Below are positions 1-11,600 of a stretch of 64,000 nucleotides of DNA, piece by piece. How positions within the stretch are numbered: the stretch's first letter is position 1; the number at the start of each line of letters is the position of its first letter. The position numbers and the translations under genes were made by a program. The DNA is from Antedon bifida (Eukaryota > Echinodermata > Crinoidea > Comatulida > Antedonidae): NCBI GenBank assembly GCA_963402885.1, contig OY727099.1, forward strand, positions 17,751,001 through 17,815,000. The letters run 5' to 3'. The notes below the pieces were generated by a model, which ran no database searches, was not told the origin of the DNA, and saw only the letters and a program-made list of their open reading frames with translations.

Positions 1-855
1 CTGCACAATCCCTCCACCCTATTAAAGGGACACTTTGCTGTAAAACGAACATAGGGAAATACATGTTTTAACATTAATTCTCTATAATAGGAGTGTTTTA
101 TTTTGTTCTTCGTTAATGAAGACATGTGTACAACATAGGCCTACAATTCCTTGACGTATTATAGTGGGCAAGAAGGAAGGCGAGCAAAAAGCTTTGATTT
201 AAGATCGGAATGTTATCGTATTCCGCACAAGAAGTTTAATCTTTAAAAGCTGTCGACATTTGGATGCTTTGGTAATTATTAACATCTGAATAAGATTATT
301 AACTTAAAGCAACACAAGACAACGTGCCTGAGCTCCAATACATTGACATATAACGCAGTGGTTTTGTTTTCTTACTATCCATTTTCCGTTATGAACGTGA
401 CTGTACCCATTGTTATCAACGCAGGTATCTATTTTTAAGTAAGACAAATACATTAAAACATTTGGTAAGGTGAAGATGAAGTGTTAGTAAATGAGAAACA
501 AGCATTAGCCCGGAAATCTAGATATACTAACATGAACATTTTAAAGCTAACATTTATTTTTTCGCGAACCGCATAATATTGTTTTACTGCTTTTTTGTTA
601 TTGTTATTGAAATTTAAATAGGATAATGAACATCTGGTATATGTTTATTGATACTTACTAAAATAATAACATGCTGCATGTACGTTATACAAAACTGCAC
701 AAAACACGATTACGGACAAAAAAAGATTTTAAAAGTTTATTCTAGTTTTAAATTACATTTATTATTGTATTACTTATAGTTTTCCCCCTACATTGAATTA
801 ATGCTTATAACACGACACAAGACTGTCATACCTTGGTAATTAATGATGATGATGA
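1..855. other. AT-rich intergenic DNA, no gene seen
   Basis: No open frame with family resemblance and no repeat shared with the rest of the window was recognised. It ends at a short (GAT)n run at about 844-857, next to the LINE fragment. Confidence 0.5.
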
Positions 856-1650
856 TTACTGTCTCTCCGCTGAAAAGTCTGCCGACATTTCCGCTCCGTA
901 AATCTCTTTTACCAGTTTCTTCCAATCAGATCTTTCATTGGCTAGTTTAAGTTGTTTGATGTATTTCTTGGTTTCCAATTGTCCGGGATACTTGATGTTT
1001 GTGTTCTGCTTATAAAGGGTGAGTAGGTCGTTGCTGAGAGTTATTGGTAGGGTGGTTCTCGGTCTTCCTCGAAATTTTATATTGGTAGTGTTGCTGAAAT
1101 AATAGCTTATTGCTGTGTTGGCTGGTGTACATGGGTCTTGTATAAGTATGTGACCCAATAGTCTCCATCTTGCGTCGACTATTTCTAACGAAATTGGTTT
1201 TGTTCCTGTCCTTCTGTATAAATTTATGTTCGATATCCTGTCTGGGAACCTGATACCTATGATTTTGCAAAGTAGCTGTCTGTGAAATGTGTCAAGTTTA
1301 TGTGCTTCTTTTGTGAGTCCCCATGTTTCAGAGTTGTAGAGTAATATACTTTTAACTAGTAAGTTGTACAGCTTGATGCGTATTTTTAATTTGATTTTAA
1401 CTTTTCGAAGCCACATCGAGTTTAGTTTTGTCATTTGCTACACGCGCTAGTTGTTTTCTTCTAATTATGTCTTGTCTGTCCCCAAGGAGCGATCCTACTT
1501 TTTTCGTGTTTCTCCATTGTTCTTGTATGTCTTCTTTTTCTCGTCTTACGATAGTGTGTTCTGTTTTTTCTTTATTTACATTTAAGTTGAAAGTTGATAG
1601 ATGGCGTTCTAATTCGTTTTTTTTAATGGTAATTAAATCAAACTCAAATC
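856..1650 (-). pseudogene. Non-LTR retrotransposon, 3' end of reverse transcriptase ORF
   Basis: Minus-strand reading gives the C-terminal part of an endonuclease/reverse-transcriptase polyprotein. Upstream (about 1640-1430) are a KxxxTxHTIVRR stretch and a QEQWRNTKKVGSLLGD-type linker. After a frame break near 1434 come LYNLLVKSILLYNSETW and the late RWRLLGHIL motif. These are typical of the thumb/connection region of RTE-like and related LINEs. The endonuclease and the palm motifs are absent, so this is a 5'-truncated, frameshifted, dead copy. Clade assignment is tentative. It resembles the better-preserved element at 53.5-56.6 kb, which shares LVKSVLLYG and RWKWIGHVL. Confidence 0.8.
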
Positions 1651-1659
1651 ATAAACGTC

Positions 1660-3370
1660 AGATAAGCGCGGCCACCCTGTCTAATTCGAAACAATTTCGC
1701 GACACATCAATTTTTTTTGGCGACCCAAACATTTGGTAGTGACCCATAGGTTGCGGAACGGCGATTTAGAGAAAAAGGGTATATTGCATCAAAACACATA
1801 AATAAAAGAGTGAAAATCAATCAACAGCGACGACTTAAATAATATAATAATATATAATATTTAACATTCCGAAATCCATCGTCTAAACTTACTAGAAAAG
1901 TATTTGAAGATGAAAATGAATCAAAAGGGACGTCGATAACCTTATTAAAAAGAACACATCAATCATATCGACTTCATTTCGATATCAAAAGGTCAAGTAT
2001 CTATCATACCTGTTAATTTTCAACAACAGAATAAAGATCAGAATAAATCATTGTTGTTTAAGGAAAATGTAATGCATACAGAAAAACGTAACGCTTCTTA
2101 AAACAAATGTTCCTATAATAGTCGAAATTAATATACGCGTTACATGAAATCAAGGTACATTCTTCACCTGAAGTTTATGCCCACTATCATTTAATTTAAT
2201 TTATTTGTTTTACTTCAAATAAAGAAGATAAAGTGGAAAAGCCTAATAGAAAGCATTGCTTGTAATTATAGCCTCTTTAAAATAAAGAACAAACCCCATT
2301 ACAATATAAACTAGACTAGACGTGCTGTTTATAAGATCTTCGTTATATAGTAGCAAGCATATATAGCGCAGGCACGCGGAAGTATGGCACACTTATAGCA
2401 AAAATATCTTTGGCCAGAGTATCAAAAATAATATCTAATAATAAAAATAACAATTACATACCAGTATGTTTGAGTAGGTTCTGGTGAGATATGACGTTTT
2501 CAAAATATGTATAATTTTGCCAATTTTACAAACTGTTTAAAGTTAGACCTACATGTGCGCAATTCGTCATATTAAAAATGCTCCTATAACGCGATTTGAT
2601 TTGATGCCTTGTCATAATAGGTCTAAGTTTTGAAAAATGTAATTCATGTAAAAAGCGCGTTTTTACGTTCCCTGTAGATTGTGCGTGAAAAAATACGGTA
2701 CGAAACCCCTCAAAAGTAGCTTACTCTTGTTATTCATCAAAAACATCATTATTTTTTTACATTTTTTTAAAATTTGTCACGACGTGCGTACATGCGTGTT
2801 TACCAATGACGCGCATAATCTGCCATTCTTTGTATGCCTTGAAGTTCATGACTACTAACATTCTAATGGTCCAGTTTCTTTTTCATTTCATTTATTTTTG
2901 TCTCCATAAAAATACAATATAAAAAACGTAGACAAACAACAAGAAAACATCACACAAAACCAGGCAGAGACAGGATTCCTAATCACTATCTAGTAGGTCT
3001 CCTATTGTACTAATTATATTAAAAAACATTTAGAATAACATTTGTATAAACATTAAAAATGCATATAAATACGATATCAAAATAAATTAAAATATATTGC
3101 AATATCATTAAAAATCGTCAGTACATAGCAGTCCAGTTATGAAGATAATGGTAAAAACTGTTTTTTAAATTCAAATTGAATAGAAAACAACGATACTGTA
3201 GTAACTATACTATATAGAGACATGTACAGAGCATTTTATTACATTTGCGGGTGACATGCGGGTAGAAATAGAATTTTTCAAATTTGCAGGCGAGATATTA
3301 TGACATTTGCGGGTTCTACCGGCCCTACTACTTTACCTTTGATATAATATAAAGGCTCTATAGCCTAAAA
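1660..3370. other. AT-rich intergenic DNA, no gene seen
   Basis: No protein-family signal on either strand. From about 2870 to 2960 the sequence looks like the T-rich antisense tail of a LINE (ATTTATTTTTG then A-rich), but it is too decayed to classify. Confidence 0.4.
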
Positions 3371-5964
3371 GAACACAATAGTAATAATAATAAATAATAA
3401 CAAGATTTTTATAGCGCCCATACCACTCAAGAGTGCTCAAGGCGCATTTAAAATAAAAAAAACAAATCATACAAATTCCTGACATATAAAATGCAATTTC
3501 TTTGGAGAGTCCCCATCCGTTCTCGTCCTGTCGCGGTCCCGGACCCCTACCTAGGTGACCAAACAAAGGAGCAGGAAACACATTAGCCTTGCCACAGACG
3601 ACCGGATGCTCAGAGACAAAAACCAAGACAGAGGCACCCCAAAGATGTGTTTTTGATAATTTTTTAAAAGTATTAACCGTTTTGCAAAATCTTATAGAGC
3701 CCGGTAGAGCATTCCATAGACGAGAAGTAGTAACGGAAAAAGCTCTGTCTCCCCACGAGACTTTGGCTGATGTAGAAGCAGCGTATCATTAGAACGCAGA
3801 TTACGTCCGGGAACATACAACCAAAGCATGTCAGAAATATATTCAGGAGCCATGCCATTTATAGACTTAAAAACAAAGAGTAATATTTTAAAAACAATAC
3901 GGTACCTAACAGGAAGCCAATGCAATATTTCCAAGGTATTTGATATGTGTCCATATCTTGGTAATAACAACTCGTGCCGCAGTATTTTGAATCAGCTGAA
4001 GCCTGTGGAGTTGTTTTTTTGGTAGCCCATATAGCAATGAGTTTCCCATATCCAGTCGTGAAGTGACAAAAGCATGAACAAGTTGTTTTGCCGCTGCCTC
4101 ATTAATAAACTTGCGAATCCTTCGGATGTTTTGTAAGTGAAAATATGGCGCGGAAATCGTTTTTGAGATATGAGAAATCATAGTCATACCCGCATCCATT
4201 TCATCCCCAAGATTTCTAACCTGCCTAGCCGGGTCAATTTGGGTTTCACCAATGTAAATAAAACTTGGTGGCAGTTTTTCCAACTGCTGTTGTGATCCAA
4301 AGAGAATATATTCTGTTTTTTCATCATTTTAATTTAAGAAAGTTGTTTTTCATCCAGACTCGCAATTCATAGATACAATGTTGGAGCAATTCCAAAGAAA
4401 TGTCACTGTGTTACATTGTAGGTTTAAAAGAAATATAAAGCTGAGTATCATCAGCATAAACATATCATATTTACAAATGATATCCCGTATCGGGTGCAAA
4501 TAAATTGTAAACCAGTGCGGCCCAAGAACAGATCCTTGTGGCACCGAAAAATTTAGGAAAGAAGCTTTTGAGATAGCATTACCAATACATACGTGTTGAG
4601 GTCTTTTTTCCAAATATGACCGATTTCCTTCAATACCAATATACGTACTAAGTCTATTTATCTATCTATACGGAATGGTCAACCGTATCAAATGCTGCAC
4701 TTAAATATAATAATACTAGAGCAGTTATCTTTCCATCATCCATCGGACGTAGGATATCATTATTTACACGAAGTAATGCCGTTTCAGTACTATGATACAC
4801 TTTGTAGACAGATTGATACGGATCAAGTACAGTAGGCTGTGTTTTTGTACATGCGACAATATCCGTTAAAAAACAACCTTCTCAATTATTTTTCCTAAAA
4901 AACTAAGATTCGAGATAGGTCTGTAGTTTTTCAGAATCTCGGGATCTAGACCTATTTTGTTCAATGTGGGTCGAACATGAGTGACTTTTAGAGACTCTGG
5001 GAAAGAACCACTTTCAATAGACTTATTTACAATATGCGTAATTAATGGAATAATGCAGAAGTACATTTCTTTATCAGTGAAGTTGGTACCGGGTCAAGTG
5101 CACACGATTTTGAGGGAGAATTTTTTACAATATTTAAAATTTCCTCCTCACTTGCAGGTTCGAACTGAGAAAACTGTATAGACCTATTTAAATCATAAGA
5201 TATAGTACATTTATCAGAAGCAGTTTCAACTTCTGCAGTATTTTCATTTTCTAGTGAATCACGAATTGATTTAATTTTCTTTACAAAAAACCCAGAAATT
5301 CTTTCCGCAAGAGCTTCATCTGAGACAGACGAAGGATGGACTGATGACTTTGAGCGATGTAAAAGTTTATTTACTAAATTGAAAGTTTCTTTTGATCACC
5401 TGTGCAGTCACTAACCAGACTAGAGTAAAACTTTCCTGTCTATCCTTAAGAAGCTTTGATTTCATCCACTTGCGTTCCAATTGACGACGTACTTTCCTTT
5501 CGGATCGAATTTCATCTGTATACCACGGGTTAGCTTCCTTTTGCCTAATTGTTTTTTCCTGAACTGGTACATGTAAATCAAGTACAGCTCTGAGATCGGA
5601 ATAGCTTTCTACACTATCTTCAAGAATTACACTTACATCGGTTATATTAGACACACGAGATTGAATGTCATTTGTAAATTTCTCAATATCAATTTGTTTT
5701 ATGTTGCGACTTTTTCTTACAGTAGTATGTATTGTGGGCCGTTTAAGATCAAATTTGCAAAATATGGCAAAATGATCTGACAGGCCAGGGTGTATCATTA
5801 CATCCGAGAGCAGTAGATCATTTCTAGTGATGATAAGGTCGAGGCAGTGCCCACTACAGTGTGTGGGTTCATTTATATGCTGCTGGAGACCAAACGACCT
5901 AAGCAGTGTTTTAAATCAATTCGCTAAACGAAGTGATTTCGTCGGTATCTGCACATGTATCTAC

Positions 5965-7135
5965 ACTATATATAAATTATGGTTAATTCTGACATAGGCG
6001 AGCACAATGGAAAAACTTCGGTGCAAATCTCTGCCTTGGATACCTACCAGATCTATCTCAGATGTACCGTGAAATGTAAATTTGATAACATTAGTTTTCA
6101 CTATTACGATTTCTATCTTAGAAAGATATTATAAAGGATTTTATAACAACATTTTTTATTTCATCAGTATATTTCCAATTCAATTTCAATTGTACGCGGG
6201 TCGAAGTAATTTCCGGGTTGACGATAAGTTCACATGTTCACCTTGCAACTTCCTGGTTTCAACAACTAAGTTGGCCGTGGCCGGCTATAGCCATTTTATT
6301 TATTTTTTTATTTGGATCGGACCGCGCGTGTGAAGGTACGGTAGTTAACAAATAAAAATTGTACTGCAAATTAATAAAGATCAAATTAAATATACGCCAT
6401 AAAGCATCGGAATAGTATTATAAAATTACATAGGGAGATCTGATGATAAGACAGTTTGTGTTTAAAATCGAGTGAAATCCCGATAGCCGAGTTTTATTGA
6501 GTAAGCTTGCAGGAATAACTGTAGGCTATCTGTGTCCCGTTAGGACCGGGATGTCTGCCCATGTTGCAAGCCGTCTTAAACGTCTTCCTTCTCTGTCGCG
6601 GAAGTTAGTTTCAAAAGATGTTTAAATTAAATAATGTATTAATTTTTAGGATGACATTTATTTGAATAAATGCCTCCCCAATAAAACATCACTTTGAATA
6701 ATAATCGCTCCTCACCAGCCCCCCACCCCCCAACCCAACTATCTAATAAACGCCCATCCACATTTATACACACAATATTGTATTATATTTATAGTATTTA
6801 CAATTTACCAAGTATTTGTTATTCTTTTTTACCACTTTTCATATAGGCCTATCTATTAGAGGATTTTATTTGATTATAAATGTTACCATATTATTAAAAC
6901 TAAATAATTAAACATATCCCTACCAAACAATACACACTATATGCCTACTTATGTTATTAATCATCTAAGACACTGTGAAACAGAGTAGGTTTAGTTTTAC
7001 GAATGTCAGGCATTTTTAATAATGGTAACCCACAGAAAACGTACAAGGAGAACGTCCTTTTTACCCGAGTCATTATCATTCCGAGAACCATCGTCTACAC
7101 TTCCTAGAGGAGGAGCGAGCGAAGCGAGCTCACCC
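5965..7135. mobile_element. 1.17-kb insertion within the LINE endonuclease
   Basis: This segment separates two parts of one endonuclease domain: the ASFEA block ends near 7140 and the FHVD/P-like block resumes near 5960. Its left 320 bp (5968-6290) is the inverted partner of 8826-9150. Its right end has CTAGAGG and CCTCTAG ends around a GAGCGAGCGAAGCGAGCTC core (7100-7140). A similar CGAGAACCATC...CCATCTAG border occurs at 17981-18042, so that border may be a transposon terminus. No transposase was seen. Confidence 0.6.
5968..6290 (+). repeat. Dispersed repeat family X, copy 1
   Basis: About 320 bp, largely alignable to the reverse complement of 8826-9150. Shared blocks include ATATATAAATTATG, CTCAGATGTACCGTGAAA, GATAACATTAGTT and CAACTAAGTTGGCCG. 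It is non-coding and of unknown class. Confidence 0.75.
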
Positions 7136-7839
7136 TCTAGTAGCCTCAAATGATGCATATGTATGTACATCAGTTTTCATGTTTACAACTAAGCTAGACT
7201 TAGACAAAATTCCAACCCCACCCCCCGTTTTGTCCACCCTCGGGACATGCACAAAACGATATCCTAGTGGAGTTAAATTTCCAATCACAAGATCATCATC
7301 TGGTCTTAACCAGGTTTCAGACACCGCCACTACGTACATCTAGATTATAACTAACAACTAGATCCACAAATTCATCACACTTGTTACGCAGTGAACGTGC
7401 ATTTAGAACGCCAAAATTAAGATGTGATAGTGCTTTTACTTTGGACCTATGCTTTTTTGTGGATTGACTAATCATCTCACCATTTCCAGATACTTGATCC
7501 ACTCTTTTTTTTAGGCTTTGCGTTGCGTGGATCAAGCATTAAATACACATAATTACAAAAAAAAAATGAGTACTTTTGGCGCTGTGTGCCTTTGCAGTCG
7601 GCGGACTGTGTCGAGGTACTTGCTCCACTCTTGATATATTTGGTCTCTGTGGGGTTTTTTTTGGTTGAAATTGATGATGCTCTAATGGACGATTTTCTTC
7701 CGTTTGTCAGCGATACAGGTTTGCACGAAGAAAAATCGACGACTGTGGCTTGTATATGTCGGGCACAGGTACAGGCAGAGATTCGTCGTACGAATTACCA
7801 TTTATGTGATTTATAACATTTCTGACAAAGTACCCTTTC

Positions 7840-8400
7840 TACATAGAAGTAAAATTTAGGCTGATGAATCGTCATAAAAGATGGAATTCATAGTTGTTTC
7901 AGGCTGTTTTTTTCCTATACAATTTTATACAACATTCACTTCTTGGTGGTTTATGGCACATTTTAATGTATTTGTTGTATTGCGCCTTGATATATTAATC
8001 CGCCGATATAGTCAATATTAAACCATTGGTAATCTAGACCACTCCTCTTCCCAACAACACAATGATTAAATATACTGTAGTTATGATACTGAAATCTGAA
8101 TGATGAGTTCAGATTCTTACTTAGGCCTACTTGTTTATTATTTCCTTTGGCAATTCAATTTTCAACACGAACTATCAATACAATACGTACAATAATTACC
8201 TCAAACAAGTCACATAAATCTACTCTACTAGTCGTTAATAAAAGAATTAACTATGATTCAAAATTCATAAATAGACATTGTTAAAAGACCCATTTTCAAT
8301 TTCTATTGTTATCAACATAACATAAGTGGAGTCGGGCCGCGAAATTTGAGTTTGATTATAAAAAAGTGAGACAAAAATTATGCTTATAAATGCATATGCA
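7840..8400. other. Non-coding stretch between the LINE 5' end and gene A
   Basis: AT-rich with no coding signal. It lies downstream of the gene A polyadenylation signal. Confidence 0.4.
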
Positions 8401-8407
8401 TAAAATA

Positions 8408-8413
8408 TTTATT
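8408..8413 (-). terminator. Polyadenylation signal AATAAA, gene A
   Basis: A canonical AATAAA on the minus strand about 110 nt past the stop codon of gene A. It is the first such hexamer seen after the stop. Confidence 0.6.
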
Positions 8414-8523
8414 CGTTATTTTTGTGAGTTAAAGTAATATAGAATTTTTTGGGAAATTTATACTAGGTCTACTGATAAGTACGAAATATGTATCAGGCCT
8501 ACTGATGCATCGCATTGAAATTC

Positions 8524-8653
8524 TTATCTTCCAACTCCTGTTGCTGGTCCGGTACATTTCTTGCAAGGATCTGATCTCTCTACTAAATGATGCACACACT
8601 TGTCTTTGTCAAAAATATCAGCACAGTGGTCTGGGTAACTGGTGTATCTCATT
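8524..8653 (-). CDS. MSMB-like: Gene A coding exon 3 with stop
   Basis: Acceptor CACAG at 8654-8658. It starts in phase 2, completing a Thr codon, and ends GVGR-TAA. It encodes the second disulfide module (HCADIFDKDKC, then DPCKKC). It aligns residue by residue with exon 3 of gene B. Confidence 0.88.
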
Positions 8654-11600
8654 CTGTGATGAAACAAAATAATTCTTTATTCGGCCAGCTATATAATAAT
8701 TATTAATTGAAGTAAATAATAAGTCTCTCAACATTCGGGGGATTTCATGAAATACCCCGAAATTGTATTTTAATGCCACTATTTTCCACTGAATATAAAA
8801 AAAATGTGCCAAAGCATATTGTTAACTAACTAAAATTGCTATCGCCAACAACGGCCAACTTAGTTGAAACCAGAAAGTTGCAAGGTGATGACTCTCACCG
8901 TGAACCCGGAAATTACTTCCGAGTACGGTTGAAAGTCTACCGATGAAATCAGAAATTTTGTTTTAAAACCCTTTATCTTCCTAAGATTGAAATATGGAAC
9001 AATATCGTAATAGTGAGAACTAATGTTATCAAATCTACGTTTCACGGTACATCTGAGATATTATGAGGTATGTGTCCAAAGCGGAGATTGTACCCGAGGT
9101 TTTTCCAATGTACTCGCCTATGTCAAAATTAAGCATAATTTATATATAGATGTGACGACACACTTTAACGGTAACGTCATTTTACGTTACCGTTTTTAAG
9201 TGTGATGGTATAAAATAAATAATTTCAAGGGATGAAAGATGAAATATGACCTTTCATCTTTCACCGAATGGCATTTGTACCATAGCAGAAAAATAAAATT
9301 ATTTGTTTGATATAACATCTAAGTAGATTCTTGTGATTTAATTCAGATAGAATGAGAGGAAGGTAAGCCTTGTCTAGGCTACATTTTGATTAAGATTGAA
9401 ACGTAGGCTAGCGTGGGCCTAGTAGGATCGGCTACAGTAGAATACATTTAAACAAAAAAGTAGGTACTGTATTTACTTCTATAGCCTAATGACCATATAT
9501 TTAATTTGTTTTTGGTGGTTTTTAGTCTGCATCATTATCATTATATAATTTAGTAATTTCATCGTGTCACTCGCGACATAGCAAAATTGCAATCGGAGAT
9601 CGGTTGTTATGAGAGTTCGCGCGTTGTTTGTTATTCCGGTTGGAATTATTTTTGTTCCTATTAGGTTAAGGTAGAAGCTATAGATGTCCTGAATCCATAC
9701 ATGAATATTCATGTGACGGAAAACCTTGGAAATAGTTTTCACGCGGTAATCGAAAATGATCTCTAGTCGCGCTGCTAGTGTAGCTGCTGCAAAACGCATG
9801 AGTGTAAATGAAATTGATTAATAATTTGACTCTAAAATGGCATACATTCATGCTTAGTCTCACATTGTACTTTCATAACATGAATTATCCCTATATGGGA
9901 AAACATTTGGAACTGCTAATGCAAAAACAAAATAAACTAGAGGGTACTTCGAGAGTACAAACCTCCGCCTACTGTAAAATTCCTCTACATAAAATTCCCC
10001 GGAAAATATATATATTTTTTTTATTAGTTCTAAGTGTAAATAGGCCAACAGCTTAGAATCAATTGTGATTATAGATTTAATTATATGATATAGCTAGGCC
10101 TACATATTAACGGATTCTGCCAAAAAAGGAACAATTCAGCAACGCGACAATGTCAGGCTAGGCCTATTAGTACAGGAAAGATATGCTCAGAATCAGTAAA
10201 AGGTTGAAAAAATTGCAACAGAATTTTTTTCACCACAATGCATTTCTATAAGGTCCCTATATGAACATACTAAAAGTCTAGAAAAATCCAGGTAGGGGAA
10301 ATAGGTTTTTTTAAACAAAATGGCCGCCAATGGCGAAAAAATGTCTAAAAATGAACAAAAAACATATATTTTATATCTAATTACCACTTGATAGCAGTTT
10401 TTATAATGCTTTTTATATTTCTCTAGTGTCAAACATTTAAACTGCAATATACATATTAATTTAAGTGCTATTTAGCAGCAAAAACACACATTTAAGTATC
10501 AAGATATCACCACGGTTATAATAATAGACGGTGTAGAATTATACAATCTTACAATTAATCCATTCATTTTTATTGTCCAGTTATCATCCTCTGTCTATAG
10601 GTAGGAATTAAGCATGTGCTGATGCCGTGGTATTCGTCACAAACAGTGGTACTGGTGGTAAATTTGTCATCAATGGACACATCACGCCATTTGTAACTTT
10701 CCATCCCCCAGTCTGTGGGTTGAAGAGTATTTTCTATCCACTGCTGTACCATGGTAATATACACGCAGGGAATGACATTTTGCAGCATTTGTTGTTGGGG
10801 GAATAGACTTTATTTCAAGTGCTGTTTTGCTTTTTGCTACTTTCTCCCAGAACGTATTCCTCCATACAGTATATAGCTACCAATGCCAATTCCTCTAATG
10901 CGATTGTTTCTTTTTTTGGAGACGTTTGGTTTTACAGAGTTTGTAAGCATACTACTGCCCAGGTGTTATGACTTTATAAGACTAACACCTTTTCCTATAC
11001 CAAATAGATAGGACGTAGTATCACATCCATGGATTCCATGTATAAAAAGCAAACTAATTTTTGCAGAGCTTTACACCAAGAACAGACTTTACATGCATTC
11101 ACAGTGCTCCCGCATCGAGAACATACGGTATTAAATCAATGAATGAAGCAACCGTGACAGAATATTAATTTAAGAGGAAAGAACATATTATTACACATGG
11201 GTCAAAATCAACCATATTCATCAATAAAGAAGCAGTGCACATTCCCTCACATATACTATTTCATCATCTATGTGAGACAGTCATACACAATGCATCAATT
11301 GTTGAAAAAGAATCTTGTACTTTTCCTGCAGCCCTCTTTTACTCCATTGACTCCATACACACTGCTAGACTACTCAGAAACCTTCATCTCACTGCCCACT
11401 GTATGTTATCAATGGGGGAGCACTGCTACATCAAACCTCTTGGCCCGAAACAGCAACATTTCAAGACATTTATTATGTACCATGTATGTTTGTTACGTTA
11501 TGTGAAGGCAAAGTAAACTCTTGTGTTTAATGGCTATAAGTATGGGCCGTAAGTAAATTTGGTTTAGGAAAAGGTGTTGGTCTTCAAAATCATCACATCA

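Larger units (their letters stand above)
3370..7830 (-). mobile_element. L2/CR1-type LINE, nearly full length, interrupted and frameshifted
   Basis: Reading the minus strand 5' to 3', a 5' region (7830-7535) precedes the endonuclease start (NARSLRNK, SETWLRPDD, GGGVGILSK; 7440-7140). Then follow an unrelated insertion (about 5965-7135), the endonuclease end (FGLQQHINEPTH, LDLIITRN, GLSDHFAIF; 5960-5760), the RT fingers (ILKNYRPISNLSFLGKIIEKV; about 4945-4880), a decayed palm (SVPQGSVLGP; about 4540) and the thumb/C-terminus (LHWLPVRYRIVFKILL; about 3925-3870). The 3' UTR holds the characteristic tail GCGCCTTGAG...GGGCGCTATAAAAAT (about 3445-3400), followed by an (ATT)n run. The tail plus LHWLPVRYR are hallmarks of the L2/CR1 group. 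The insertion replaced roughly 65 endonuclease residues, and stops and frameshifts break the rest. Confidence 0.88.

Noticed and set aside
11197-11516. Overlapping plus-strand frames of about 100 codons as a host gene
   Set aside because: They sit between two relics of the PIN-like family and probably continue the second relic; no stable frame or splice sites.
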